DNA from: Euryarchaeota archaeon
Lineage (GTDB): Archaea > Thermoplasmatota > SW-10-69-26 > JACQPN01
DNA length: 64,000 nt
Assembly (NCBI GenBank): GCA_016207515.1
Contig: JACQPN010000009.1
Location: forward strand, 1-64,000
Direction: 5' to 3'
Every line of letters starts with the position of its first letter. Positions within the stretch are counted from its first letter, which is position 1. A model generated the notes under the pieces. That model searched no databases and was not told the DNA's origin. It worked only from the letters and a program-made list of their open reading frames with translations. Below, piece after piece: positions 50,696-59,014 of this stretch. A program made the translations under genes and the position numbers.

Positions 50696-51436
50696 TCACG
50701 CGAGCGCCCGGCCGACGCCTCTTCCCGGCGGGGTGGGGGCGCGTTGGCCTGGCATGGGGCCGCTAAGACGTCCGTCCTCCATGTTGTAGATCACGTCCGC
50801 GTACTCACGGATCCGCTGGTCGTGAGTTGCGATGACGACGGCGCAACCACGCATCCTCGCGAAGTGTCGGAGGAGAGCCATGGTTTCGGCACCGGAGTCC
50901 GCGTCGAGGTCGCCGGTCGGCTCGTCGGCGAGGATGACCGGCGGGTCGTTCACGAGTGCCCGTGCGATCGCGACGCGCTGTTTTTCCGCTGGGCTCATGG
51001 CGTTCGGGAGGAAGTGAAGGCGTGCTCCGAGCCCGACTTCAGTCAAGATCGCCTTCGCCCGCTGCCTTGCATCGGAGCCATCGAGTCCACGGATCTGGGC
51101 CGCAATCTCAACGTTCTCGACCGCCGTCATGGAGGGGAGGAGCTTGAAGTCCTGGAACACGAACCCGATGCGTCTTCGTCTTATGGCGGACCGCTTCGTC
51201 TCCGGAAGTTCTGCCACCTCCCGCCCCGTGAGGTACACTTCACCGGCATCGGCGTAGAGCAGAAGGCCCATTATCGAGAGCAGTGTGGTCTTGCCGGAGC
51301 CAGATGGACCCAGTATCATGGCCACCTCGCCGCGATGGATCTCGAGGGAGGCCCCCTTGACAGCGAGAAGGCGTTCAGCGTGCGTGCCGAAGGTCTTCCA
51401 GACGCCCTCTAGGCGCAACACCACATTGTGGTCCAC
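50696..51436 (-). CDS. ABC transporter ATP-binding protein (LolD/MacB-type)
   Basis: About 246 residues with Walker A GPSGSGKTTLL, Walker B VILADEPTGDLD and switch His in VIATHDQRI. The signature is AMSPAEKQRVAIARAL, so LSGG is replaced by MSPA, which is rare. GTG 51436 (or 51448) is chosen next to the permease stop. Pairs with the FtsX-like permease just upstream in a two-gene operon. Could export a lipoprotein, peptide or other surface substrate. Confidence 0.85.
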   Translation of the reverse strand: MDHNVVLRLEGVWKTFGTHAERLLAVKGASLEIHRGEVAMILGPSGSGKTTLLSIMGLLLYADAGEVYLTGREVAELPETKRSAIRRRRIGFVFQDFKLLPSMTAVENVEIAAQIRGLDGSDARQRAKAILTEVGLGARLHFLPNAMSPAEKQRVAIARALVNDPPVILADEPTGDLDADSGAETMALLRHFARMRGCAVVIATHDQRIREYADVIYNMEDGRLSGPMPGQRAPTPPGRGVGRALA

Positions 51437-51437
51437 T

Positions 51438-52553
51438 TCACCACCCACCTCTGAAGACGCGCGCCGGGTCAAGCTTCTCGATGCGCTTGATCGGGAGGTA
51501 GGCTGCGAGCGCCGCTGTCGCGACTAAGGCCACGAACGCGCCCGCCACCTCCGACCAATCTGTAGCGATGCCTATCCGTGGCACGGCCCCCTCAAGGGCG
51601 GCCGCCGCCATGAGGTAGACGGGGACGCCAACGACGAATCCCATGAGAGCGGTTGCGGCCGATTGCGTCACGACGGTGGATCCAAGCATGCGCGGCGACG
51701 CACCGAGCGCCTTCAAGACCGCGTACTCGGGGAGGTGTTCCATGACGCCGCTCCAAGTAGAAACGAAGATCACTGCGAGCCCGATGAGGAAACCGACGAC
51801 TCCGACCACGAGGAGGATGGGCACGAACAACTCCCTCACGGTCCGCCCGTTGGCCGCCGCGAAATCGTCCGAGGCGATTGCCGTCGTGCCCGGCGCGGTC
51901 TTCTCTATCTCGCGCGCGACGTCGTCCGGCGCCGCTTCACCATTTGTTCTTACCAGGACGTAGTTCGCCGACCCTGCCATCTTGAAAGCGTCCCTCGCGG
52001 TGGCGAAATCGATGAATGCGTAAGACCACACCGATGCGGCCCGGATCTCCGTTATGCCGACGACCGTGAAGTCGCGGTCGGCGAGGCGGATGATCGAACC
52101 GAGTGAAATGCCGCTCTCTTGCGCGAGGGTGGTCGCTATTATGATGTCGTTGTCGGATACCGCGGCGCTGCCCTGGACGACCGCCCGTGGTCCCCCCACG
52201 CCGGTCGAGACGTCAAACCCGATCACGTACAGGTCGCGTTCGACTCCCGCGATATGCGCGTGGAATGTCCGGGCGACGAGCGGCGACGCAGAGCCCACGC
52301 CGCCGACCTTCTCGATCTCGCCCGGAACGGAATCCGGAAGCAATGACACGGAGTGGAACATGTCTATGGAACCGCGTTGGGCGACCCATACATCCGCTCC
52401 CGCCTGGTCGATGTATGCTGTACTTGCCCGTTCGAAGCCGTGGTACATCCCGACGAGAAGAAGCACAAGCGTCACCGAGATGGCCACGCCGACCACGCTG
52501 GCCGCCACTCGGCCACGCTCAACCATCAGGTTCCGAAGCGCGAGCGAGACCAT
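51438..52553 (-). CDS. FtsX/MacB-type ABC permease
   Basis: A 371-residue permease with one N-terminal helix (VVGVAISVTLVLLLVGMYHG), a large extracytoplasmic domain (about 40-240) and three C-terminal helices with ending KRIEKLDPARVFRGGW, as in MacB/LolCE/DevC. Operator H and a TATA box lie just upstream. The partner ATPase follows directly. Substrate unknown; regulon membership hints at redox or copper stress. Confidence 0.85.
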   Translation of the reverse strand: MVSLALRNLMVERGRVAASVVGVAISVTLVLLLVGMYHGFERASTAYIDQAGADVWVAQRGSIDMFHSVSLLPDSVPGEIEKVGGVGSASPLVARTFHAHIAGVERDLYVIGFDVSTGVGGPRAVVQGSAAVSDNDIIIATTLAQESGISLGSIIRLADRDFTVVGITEIRAASVWSYAFIDFATARDAFKMAGSANYVLVRTNGEAAPDDVAREIEKTAPGTTAIASDDFAAANGRTVRELFVPILLVVGVVGFLIGLAVIFVSTWSGVMEHLPEYAVLKALGASPRMLGSTVVTQSAATALMGFVVGVPVYLMAAAALEGAVPRIGIATDWSEVAGAFVALVATAALAAYLPIKRIEKLDPARVFRGGW

Positions 52554-52566
52554 TGGGCACGCCCGA

Positions 52567-52574
52567 TATTAATA
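52567..52574 (-). promoter_or_regulatory. TATA box of the ABC transporter operon
   Basis: TATTAATA, about 14 bases ahead of the permease ATG on the minus strand. This is close for a leadered gene, so the true start may be a little downstream or a second element may be used. It begins 31 nt from operator H. Confidence 0.45.
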
Positions 52575-52605
52575 CTGGGTCGCCCCGGGATATCCACTGG
52601 CCGCC

Positions 52606-52625
52606 GATTCTCACGCGAGAAAACG
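52606..52625. promoter_or_regulatory. Shared 20-bp inverted-repeat operator, site H
   Basis: GATTCTC-ACGCGA-GAAAACG: one perfect half and one diverged half, the latter identical to that of site A. The gap to the TATA of the ABC operon is 31 nt. Confidence 0.6.
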
Positions 52626-52710
52626 CCCGGTTGAAGGGCCCGCCTGACGAGGGCTGTTTCGAGTCCGTTACCCCGGACCAGCCTGGCCTAGAGGGGTCGA
52701 AGGAGGCGCG

Positions 52711-53967
52711 TCAGGTCCCTTCCTTCCACCCGGCGAGGTACTTCTTCTGGTCCTCGCTCAAGGAGTCGATCTCGATCCCCATGGAGGCGAGCTTCAACGC
52801 CGCCACGTTAGCATCGATCGTCGCCGGGACCGGATAGACCGTGTTCTCGAGCTTCGGCTCCTCCGTGACGAGCCATTCCACGGTGAGCGCCTGGTTTGCG
52901 AAGCTCATGTCCATGACCTCCGGCGGGTGGCCTTCGGCGGCTGCGAGGTTGATGAGCCTTCCCTGGCCCAAGACGTAGATCTTGCGGCCGTCCTTGAGGT
53001 CGTACTCCTCCACGTTCGCCCTCGCCTCGGTGACGGTCTTGGCCTTCTTGCGCAGGTATTCGAGGTCGACTTCGATGTCGAAGTGGCCGCTGTTGGCGAG
53101 TATCGCGCCGTCTTTGAGGTTGTCGATCGCCTTCTTCCCGACGGCGGACTTTCCACCGGTCACGGTCACGAAGAAGTCGCCAACTGAGGCGGCCTTCGCC
53201 ATTGACATCACTTGGAAACCGTCCATCGCGGCTTCAAGGGCCTTCACGTGGTCCACTTCTGTTATGACGACGTGGGCGCCCATTCCGCGCGCGCGCTGCG
53301 CTAGACCCCGGCCGCACCAGCCGTAGCCGGCGATGACGAATGTCTTTCCCGCAAGAAGAAGCGAAGTCGCACGCAGGATGCCATCGATCGTCGATTGGCC
53401 CGTCCCGTACCTGTTGTCGAAGAAGTGCTTCGTCTTCGCGTCGTTGATGGCGACTATCGGGTACTGGAGCGCCTTGTCCTCCGCCATCGCCTTGAAGCGC
53501 GTGACACCGGTGGTCGTCTCCTCGGTGCCGGCGCGCACGGCCGAGAGAAGGTTCTTCTTCGCCGTGTGGAGACGAGTGACGAGGTCGCCGCCGTCGTCCA
53601 TCGTGTAGTGGGGTTTCGTCGCGAGCACGTCGTCGACGCAGGAATAGTAGTCCTTGTCGTTGACGCCATGCCAAGCGAAGACGGAGACGCCTTCCGCGGA
53701 GAGCGCCGCGGCGACATCGTCTTGCGTGGAGAGAGGGTTGCTGCCGCACATCGCGACCTCCGCGCCGCCCGCCATGAGCGTCCGAGCGAGCACCGCCGTC
53801 TCCTTCGTGACGTGGAGGCAGGCGCCGAGGCGGATGCCCTTCAAGGGCTTCTCGCGGGCAAACCGGCGCTTGATCGACGAGAGGACCGGCATGTGCGCCT
53901 CGGCCCAGTCGATGCGGCGCTTTCCCTCGTCCTTCATCGCGATGTCCTTGATTCGTGATTTGGCCAC
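52711..53967 (-). CDS. ahcY: Adenosylhomocysteinase
   Basis: A 418-residue NAD-dependent enzyme hydrolysing S-adenosylhomocysteine. ADHs marks: RLGACLHVTKETAVLARTL, VFAWHGVNDKDYYSCVDDVL, DDGGDLV, NVYGTGQST-like NRYGTGQSTIDGILR, GYGWCGRGLA (NAD) and VTVTGGKSAV. GTG 53967 is chosen; the frame stays open to 54402 but overlaps a divergent gene and lies behind the TATA at 53996-54007, so that extension is rejected. The mRNA should be almost leaderless. With MetK it serves the methylation cycle. Confidence 0.93.
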   Translation of the reverse strand: MAKSRIKDIAMKDEGKRRIDWAEAHMPVLSSIKRRFAREKPLKGIRLGACLHVTKETAVLARTLMAGGAEVAMCGSNPLSTQDDVAAALSAEGVSVFAWHGVNDKDYYSCVDDVLATKPHYTMDDGGDLVTRLHTAKKNLLSAVRAGTEETTTGVTRFKAMAEDKALQYPIVAINDAKTKHFFDNRYGTGQSTIDGILRATSLLLAGKTFVIAGYGWCGRGLAQRARGMGAHVVITEVDHVKALEAAMDGFQVMSMAKAASVGDFFVTVTGGKSAVGKKAIDNLKDGAILANSGHFDIEVDLEYLRKKAKTVTEARANVEEYDLKDGRKIYVLGQGRLINLAAAEGHPPEVMDMSFANQALTVEWLVTEEPKLENTVYPVPATIDANVAALKLASMGIEIDSLSEDQKKYLAGWKEGT

Positions 53968-53995
53968 GGAAATCAATGCGTGCGACGTGCGGATT

Positions 53996-54007
53996 TGTAT
54001 ATAAGTG
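53996..54007 (-). promoter_or_regulatory. TATA box of ahcY
   Basis: CACTTATATACA on the minus strand, about 33 nt before the GTG at 53967, which sets the start and shows a near-leaderless transcript. Confidence 0.65.
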
Positions 54008-54152
54008 TTAGTGGGAAGGAAGGGGCTACCGGTGGGCGCTTCCTTCATGCAGGTGGGAAACGCAGACGGAACCAACGCGCCATGACCTGGCGCGCCCGAC
54101 CCTTTCCTTGGAGCACGAAAGATTCTTGCGGCCCTTGGTGGTTGCCGTTTCC

Positions 54153-55235
54153 ATGAGGGAGAGTGGCTTGGTAAGGTTACTGGCAGTGTTTGTCGCGTCG
54201 ATCGCCTTGGTCCCGGGGAATGTTGCTGCGGCGCCGCAGGATGATTTCGGGACAGGAAACGATGCCCCGAACGACCCTGGGTCGGCCGTTGATGTGGGCC
54301 CAAGCGGGAACGGTATTCTCGCGCCCGAGGATTCTGATTTCCAGGATTGGTACCGCGTGACAGTCCCGGCCGGGAAGGGAATCCACGTGTCACTCTCGTC
54401 ACCTACGGGGGGCCTCCAACTTGAGATCCGCTCGGACGACCAATCGTTTGTGACGAACGCATGCTGCAACAATGGGCCCAGCACTTGGAGCGAACTCTAC
54501 GCCTACACCTCGGGGACCGCGTATCGGATCGGCGTGTCCGCCTGCTGTTCGGGCGGGCCCTACGCGTTGACGACCGAAGCGGTCGATCTTTTCGACCTCT
54601 CCATCGCCGCGGTGCGTGTGGTGAACCGGCCGATCATGACCGACGCTGTGGACGCACCCGTCTCCACCCAAAGGACGATCGAGATCGACGTCGGGAACAA
54701 CGGTCCCGGGGGCGCCTTCCAAAGTGGCGTGAACGTCCGGGCCGAACACGAATTCTCTGGCGGACGCGACGTGGGGAACGCAGGCATTCCATTCATCGCC
54801 CCAGGCGGCCAAACGACCGTTAGCATCCCGTGGGACGCGACTGGCCAGGTAGGCGACGTGGCGCTACAGATCGACGTGGGCGGCCCCCTCGATTCGAATT
54901 GGCAGAACAACCATGCGACCGTGACGTGGTACGCACTCGTCGGAAACGTCGGCGGCGGCGCGGACCTTGCGTCCCACCGGGTCGGCGATTGCAATGAAGC
55001 GCAGTGCACGACCGTGGCGACGGGCTACCACAATTGGGGCAAGGGTCTCTGGTTCGACAGGAACGCGAATGACGGTTCGCAGATGGACCACGTCCACGTC
55101 GGCACCCACCCGGGCACGACCCACGTGGAGTACAAGCACCGTGACCCTTCGTGGAACGTCGGGGTGGACGTTTGGTCGATGAGCCCTGCGCAGGTGTCTA
55201 TCTGCCCGGCAGACGGGAGTCCCTGCGTCGTCTAG
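54153..55235 (+). CDS. Secreted protein with PPC-like and CARDB-like domains
   Basis: A 360-residue protein with a signal peptide (about 4-26, ending NVAAAP). Residues 30-145 resemble a pre-peptidase C-terminal domain (DFQDWYRVTVPAGKGI...VSLSS). A CARDB-like domain follows (about 150-260: DLSIAAVRV...NNGPGG), then a C-terminal domain with His-rich MDHVHVGTHPGTTHVEYKH. Cys pairs ACCNN and ACCSGG occur in the first domain. ATG 54153 preferred over 54108. Function unknown. Confidence 0.62.
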   Translation: MRESGLVRLLAVFVASIALVPGNVAAAPQDDFGTGNDAPNDPGSAVDVGPSGNGILAPEDSDFQDWYRVTVPAGKGIHVSLSSPTGGLQLEIRSDDQSFVTNACCNNGPSTWSELYAYTSGTAYRIGVSACCSGGPYALTTEAVDLFDLSIAAVRVVNRPIMTDAVDAPVSTQRTIEIDVGNNGPGGAFQSGVNVRAEHEFSGGRDVGNAGIPFIAPGGQTTVSIPWDATGQVGDVALQIDVGGPLDSNWQNNHATVTWYALVGNVGGGADLASHRVGDCNEAQCTTVATGYHNWGKGLWFDRNANDGSQMDHVHVGTHPGTTHVEYKHRDPSWNVGVDVWSMSPAQVSICPADGSPCVV

Positions 55236-55292
55236 CCGTGCCCAAGGTCTGATCGGGCGCCCCCTCCGCTGATTTGGGAAGCACCACTCGCG

Positions 55293-55886
55293 TCAGACGG
55301 TCGCGTCTTCCAATTCAAGCGTGTACCGGACCCACCAGATCATAGTGATGGTGCCGCGTGTCCCTGCGACGGCAGGACTGTTCCCGAAGATCTTGCAAGC
55401 CTCCATGCTCTCGGTCAACGGGAGGATCGCGACCTCGACCCTCGTCGTGGCGGACGGGACCTGGAGGGGTCCGATGCTTGTGCACACGTCGCCTTCATAG
55501 AGGATCGAGCCTGACGCGTCCGTGACCCAATAATGCGCTCCGAATGGTTCTCGTGATTCGTCCTTGATGCTGATGCTGATGCGTGGGATGTTCTCGTTCA
55601 ATATGTCGACGACGCGCGGCGTGTTGGCCTCCCACGCGGCGGCGATGGCCGCCGGGTCGGGCTTGTCGAAGCAGCCGCCGGCGAGGCGAACGCCCGGTTG
55701 AAGCGGGGCGACCTCGCATGGACGAGCGAAACCGCCCGTGTTCCCGATGAATTGCGTGATCTCGCCGGTGGCGTTCTGCCGTTCGGCGAAGGTGTGCGTC
55801 CCATGGGCTATCGCCGGGAGCGCGACCATGATCAAGGTGACGACGAGCGCAAAACAAACATCGGCACCGTTGGTCTTTACACTCAT
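55293..55886 (-). CDS. Secreted protein, unknown
   Basis: A 197-residue protein with a signal peptide (about 10-30, FALVVTLIMVALPAIAHG), a Cys-containing beta domain (CEVAPLQ, AGGCFDKPD, GDVCTSIG, EACKIFG; four Cys likely as two disulfides). No anchor at the C-terminus. ATG 55886 chosen. Nothing recognised; it converges with the 54153 gene. Confidence 0.58.
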   Translation of the reverse strand: MSVKTNGADVCFALVVTLIMVALPAIAHGTHTFAERQNATGEITQFIGNTGGFARPCEVAPLQPGVRLAGGCFDKPDPAAIAAAWEANTPRVVDILNENIPRISISIKDESREPFGAHYWVTDASGSILYEGDVCTSIGPLQVPSATTRVEVAILPLTESMEACKIFGNSPAVAGTRGTITMIWWVRYTLELEDATV

Positions 55887-56052
55887 ACGCTCTCCCCGCG
55901 CCCGCATTGGTGGGTGGGGCCATGAAGCTTCTCACCGGTTCATATTCAACCGACGATACAAATCCACCCGGAAGACCGGATACGCAAACTGGCGCCTTAG
56001 CGGCGGTTAGGAGGCGCGTCTCCAGGCCGGCCTCTACTCAAGCCCCCATGCA

Positions 56053-56391
56053 TCATTCCACGCGCACGTAGGCCTCGACAGGCACCTTCACTAGGAGGCC
56101 GCCTTTCACGAGCGGAGCGATCTTTGGCAGTACGGCGTCGATCTTCGCCTTGCTGTCCACGGCCTCGATGACCATCGGCAGGTCCTCGGACAGTCTAAGC
56201 GGGGAGGCGGCGTGAAGCACGCTTCGTTTTCCAAAACCATATGTTCCCCGGACGACCGTTGCGCCCCAGATCCCCTCGGAGCGCAGTCGATGGACGATCT
56301 CCTTGTACGCGGGTTTCCCATCGATGCGTTCGGATTCGCCCATGTAGATCCTCAACATCAAAGCGCCTTCGACCATCTCCAATTCATGCAC
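56053..56391 (-). CDS. DUF190-family protein
   Basis: A 112-residue protein of the DUF190 type often found next to crcB: ALMLRIYMGESERIDGKPAYKEIVHRLR (parts LRIYMGESERI and YKEIVHRLR), GATVVRGTYGFG and LPMVIEAVDS. Starts at GTG 56391, overlapping the crcB stop by 8 nt. Fold resembles PII-like proteins; role linked to fluoride export is a guess from linkage. Confidence 0.85.
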   Translation of the reverse strand: MHELEMVEGALMLRIYMGESERIDGKPAYKEIVHRLRSEGIWGATVVRGTYGFGKRSVLHAASPLRLSEDLPMVIEAVDSKAKIDAVLPKIAPLVKGGLLVKVPVEAYVRVE

Positions 56392-56770
56392 CTCCGGACC
56401 AGACCGCGAGCCCCACCGCTCGGCCGAGCCACGTCGCGGCGAGGCACGACCCGACCATCAGGAAAACGTTGACGGCGGCGTCTCGAAGGGCGCCCTCCTG
56501 AAGGAAAGAAATGGTCTCGTAACTGAAGGAACTCATTGTCGTGAAGCCGCCTAGGACGCCGATCGCGAGGAACACGCGATGTTCTTGGGTGAGCCAGCCG
56601 CCAGCCCCACTGCCGAAGATCAAAGCGCCGATGAGGAACGAACCTAGTATGTTAACGACCAGTGTGCCGGCCGGGAAGTCGCCGGTCGTCACGGCACCTG
56701 AAAGAAAATAACGGGCCACGCCCCCGATGGCGCTACCGGCCCCTACCAAGACAGCAAGCCTTGCGTCCAA
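56384..56770 (-). CDS. crcB: Fluoride exporter CrcB/Fluc
   Basis: A 128-residue protein with four helices: GGVARYFLSG, TLVVNILGSFLIGAL and GGFTTMSSFSYE are the CrcB/Fluc motifs (the GxFTTxSSFS loop and the Asn in helix two). It works as a dual-topology dimer, consistent with a single gene. Operon with Trm112-like upstream and DUF190 downstream. No fluoride riboswitch is visible. Confidence 0.92.
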   Translation of the reverse strand: MDARLAVLVGAGSAIGGVARYFLSGAVTTGDFPAGTLVVNILGSFLIGALIFGSGAGGWLTQEHRVFLAIGVLGGFTTMSSFSYETISFLQEGALRDAAVNVFLMVGSCLAATWLGRAVGLAVWSGGA

Positions 56771-56779
56771 GGGCGCGCC

Positions 56780-56971
56780 CTACGCCTTCTTCTCGTGCAT
56801 CTCGGGCGGCAAGAGGTTCGGAATGCCGTCCTCGATCGGGTAGTGGAAGCTGCACTTGGGACAGAAGAGGTCTCCTTCGAGGATCTCCTTCTCATCCTTC
56901 TTCCTGACCGTGAGCGTGAGGTCGGTCTTGTGGATGGGGCAGCAGAGGATGTCCATGAGGTCGGGCTTCAT
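56780..56971 (-). CDS. Trm112-like zinc-binding protein
   Basis: A 63-residue protein with CCPIHKTDLTL and FCPKCSFHYPIEDGIPNLLP: the two Cys pairs and the YPI.DGIP.LLP end are the Trm112/YcaR signature. Trm112 proteins bind and activate SAM-dependent methyltransferases for tRNA, rRNA and release factors. ATG 56971 (alternative 56983). It is the first gene ahead of crcB. Confidence 0.88.
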   Translation of the reverse strand: MKPDLMDILCCPIHKTDLTLTVRKKDEKEILEGDLFCPKCSFHYPIEDGIPNLLPPEMHEKKA

Positions 56972-57052
56972 CGGACACGGCATCGACCTCATCGTATTTA
57001 GGTTTCGTTCGGCGGGATACTATTTCTTGGCGCCGGCCTCCCTTCGGGACTC

Positions 57053-58726
57053 GTGCGACGCGCCGCCGTTGTGGGAATGGCCGCCCTCCTAGCCTTCAGC
57101 ATGTCCTACATCGTCCGCGAGTCGGACCCGGCTGAACTGAAGAACGTCGTCGCACGGGACGCGATCGTCGCGATCACCGCACCCTCATACCGCGACGGCC
57201 CCGTGGAACGCACCGCGCCCGTGGTCGGCGTCTCGATCAACGGCTCGGCGCGCGCCTACCCGGTCTCTATCCTTGAACGTCACGAGGTCGTGGACGACAC
57301 GCTCGGTGGTCGCCTCATCGCGGTCACCTACTCGCCGCTTTGCGCTGCAGGCGTCGTTTTCGACCGCGAAGTCGAGGGGCGCGTTCTCACCTTCAAAGTG
57401 AGCGGCCGGTTGTACAAGAACGACCTCGTCATGTACGACGTCGAGACGTCGAGCCTTTGGAGCCAGCTTGAGGGGAAAGCGATCCGTGGACCGCTCACCG
57501 GCACCACGTTGAGGGCCATCCCTTCGACAAGTGCGTCGTACGAAACGTTCCAAGCGATCTACCCGAACGCAAGCCTTCTCGCCGCACCATCATCCGACAC
57601 AGGCGACGCCGTCCGCATCTACGCGGGTTATGACATGAGCAACGAGACACTCTACCCGCCCGTGAACAGGGACGCGCTTCTCCTCCCGAAGGAGACAATC
57701 CATGGAGTCGCCCGGTCGGGGGCAAGCGTTGCGTACCCCTTGTTTCGCGTGCGCGATTCGCCCGTGACAAATGACCGCGTCGGCGGGGAGGCGATTGTCG
57801 TGACGTGGTACAACGGTGCAGCGTCCTCCTTCGAGGCCGGGAACGGATCGTTCACGTGGGATTTCGGCTTCGTCATGTCCGACGAAGATGGTCGTCGTTT
57901 CAACATGATGACCGGCGTTTCGTTGGACGGCGACACATCCTTACAGCGCCTCGCCTCGACCACGCTCTACTATTTCGCCTGGCGCGATTTCCATCCCGAC
58001 TCGACGATCTGGGGCGGACCCGGGAACGGCACGTTTCCGGAGAGCAGGTCCACGCTTCTCGCTGGCCAGCCACTCGTCGTCACCGCGGCGGTCGTGGGGG
58101 GCGTTTATGCGGCCGCACGGCTCGTGCGCCATTCCACCGCGACGCCACGCAAGCCGAGAGGAGGCGTTGTGGTCGACTTTGTCACAGGGTCGCGCCCCTC
58201 TTGGCTTATGGAAGACGGATGGAGGACGACGCGACTTTCCATCTTGTGGGGCGGCCTTTTCCTTCTTGGCGCTGGGCTAACGGCGAGCGAAACGGCGCCG
58301 CTTCTCGTGACAAGCAACGTCGTCTTGGGAAGTCTCGCGGCCACCGGATTGTCCATTAGCGCCATCGTCTACTTCCGCGAAGGCATCGACGTCCCGAATT
58401 CGCGCGCTCGCTCTCTTCGCTGTACGAAGGACGAGGCCAAGAGGCAGATCTCCGACGTGTTATCCATCTTAGGCAAGAGGTTCGTCGAACTCGACGGTGT
58501 GAGGTTCGGCGGCGACGCGCGCGCGATTAGATTCGAAGTCTCGGAGCCGGACACGACCTTGCATCTTGCCGGACGAGACACGTTGGAACTCTACGCGGCG
58601 CCGTTCGACGGGAAGAACGCGGCGTTCATCGAGGAGCTGGAAGACGCGTTCCATGGGAGGTATCCGGTGTACGAGAGTATCGTCGACCTGGACGAAGCGG
58701 ACGAGTCAGGCCGGGAGGAAGAATGA
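57053..58726 (+). CDS. DUF3179-domain membrane protein
   Basis: A 557-residue protein: signal/anchor near 5-20, then a DUF3179 domain (about 50-340) with RAYPVSILERHEVVDDTLGG (in parts RAYPVSILERHE and VVDDTLGG), VTYSPLCAAGVVFDR and ASTTLYYFAWRDFHPDSTIW. Helices near 345, 400 and 420 then lead to a C-terminal soluble domain. DUF3179 has no known function; the DDxLxGRxLxVTYSPLC segment is its hallmark. Start GTG 57053. The C-terminal ~120 residues are not recognised. Confidence 0.78.
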   Translation: MRRAAVVGMAALLAFSMSYIVRESDPAELKNVVARDAIVAITAPSYRDGPVERTAPVVGVSINGSARAYPVSILERHEVVDDTLGGRLIAVTYSPLCAAGVVFDREVEGRVLTFKVSGRLYKNDLVMYDVETSSLWSQLEGKAIRGPLTGTTLRAIPSTSASYETFQAIYPNASLLAAPSSDTGDAVRIYAGYDMSNETLYPPVNRDALLLPKETIHGVARSGASVAYPLFRVRDSPVTNDRVGGEAIVVTWYNGAASSFEAGNGSFTWDFGFVMSDEDGRRFNMMTGVSLDGDTSLQRLASTTLYYFAWRDFHPDSTIWGGPGNGTFPESRSTLLAGQPLVVTAAVVGGVYAAARLVRHSTATPRKPRGGVVVDFVTGSRPSWLMEDGWRTTRLSILWGGLFLLGAGLTASETAPLLVTSNVVLGSLAATGLSISAIVYFREGIDVPNSRARSLRCTKDEAKRQISDVLSILGKRFVELDGVRFGGDARAIRFEVSEPDTTLHLAGRDTLELYAAPFDGKNAAFIEELEDAFHGRYPVYESIVDLDEADESGREEE

Positions 58727-58748
58727 GGGGCCCGCCGAAACGGGCCCC
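58727..58748 (+). terminator. Perfect GC hairpin after the DUF3179 gene
   Basis: GGGGCCCG-CCGAAA-CGGGCCCC: an 8-bp perfect stem with 6-nt loop, immediately after the stop codon. It could stop or protect the transcript. It directly abuts the tRNA-Ser-like fragment. Confidence 0.5.
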
Positions 58749-58782
58749 AAGCGCCGGTCCGAAAACCGGTGACTACACAGTC
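58749..58782 (+). pseudogene. tRNA-Ser-like fragment (anticodon arm)
   Basis: Thirty-four bases matching the anticodon arm and start of the variable arm of the intact tRNA-Ser 100 bases downstream: shared AAGCGCCGG and CCGGTGACTACACAGTC. The anticodon loop reads CCGAAA, one base short of seven, with CGA where the anticodon would be. No D-arm, T-arm or acceptor is present, so it cannot be a working tRNA. Confidence 0.7.
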
Positions 58783-58857
58783 GGATTCATTAGAACGGGA
58801 AAAAGGATAAACGTTTCCGACACGCACCGGAGGGCTGGAGACCGAGCCACGTCTCCC

Positions 58858-58942
58858 GCCCGGGTGGCTGAGTCCGGTGAAAGCGCCGGCCTGAAGAGCC
58901 GGTGACTACACAGTCTCGCAGGTTCAAATCCTGCCCCGGCCG
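58858..58942 (+). tRNA. tRNA-Ser (UGA)
   Basis: A class II tRNA. Acceptor GCCCGGG, D-arm with GGCTGAG...GGTG, anticodon arm CCGGC-CTGAAGA-GCCGG giving anticodon UGA, long variable arm, and T-arm GCAGG-TTCAAAT-CCTGC. The 3' acceptor strand is CCCGGCC, giving one C-C mismatch at pair 2-71. Discriminator is G, and no CCA is encoded. A TATA-like GGATAAAC lies about 53 bases upstream. Confidence 0.92.
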
Positions 58943-59014
58943 CACATCCATATGTGACCACAGCGACAGCCTGCACGCGGCTTTTCCGCGGTTTCCTGGA
59001 GCCCCTGCCGCTCA

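Noticed and set aside
54306-54325. TATTCTC half-site
   Set aside because: Inside a coding region; no matching second half.
53968-54402. Upstream extension of the adenosylhomocysteinase frame
   Set aside because: It crosses a clear TATA box at 53996-54007 and a divergent gene; residues are Arg/Pro/Ser-rich and unlike the enzyme.
56771-57052. Fluoride riboswitch ahead of crcB
   Set aside because: crcB is preceded by the Trm112-like gene after 9 bases, and no conserved crcB-motif hairpin set is visible upstream of that.
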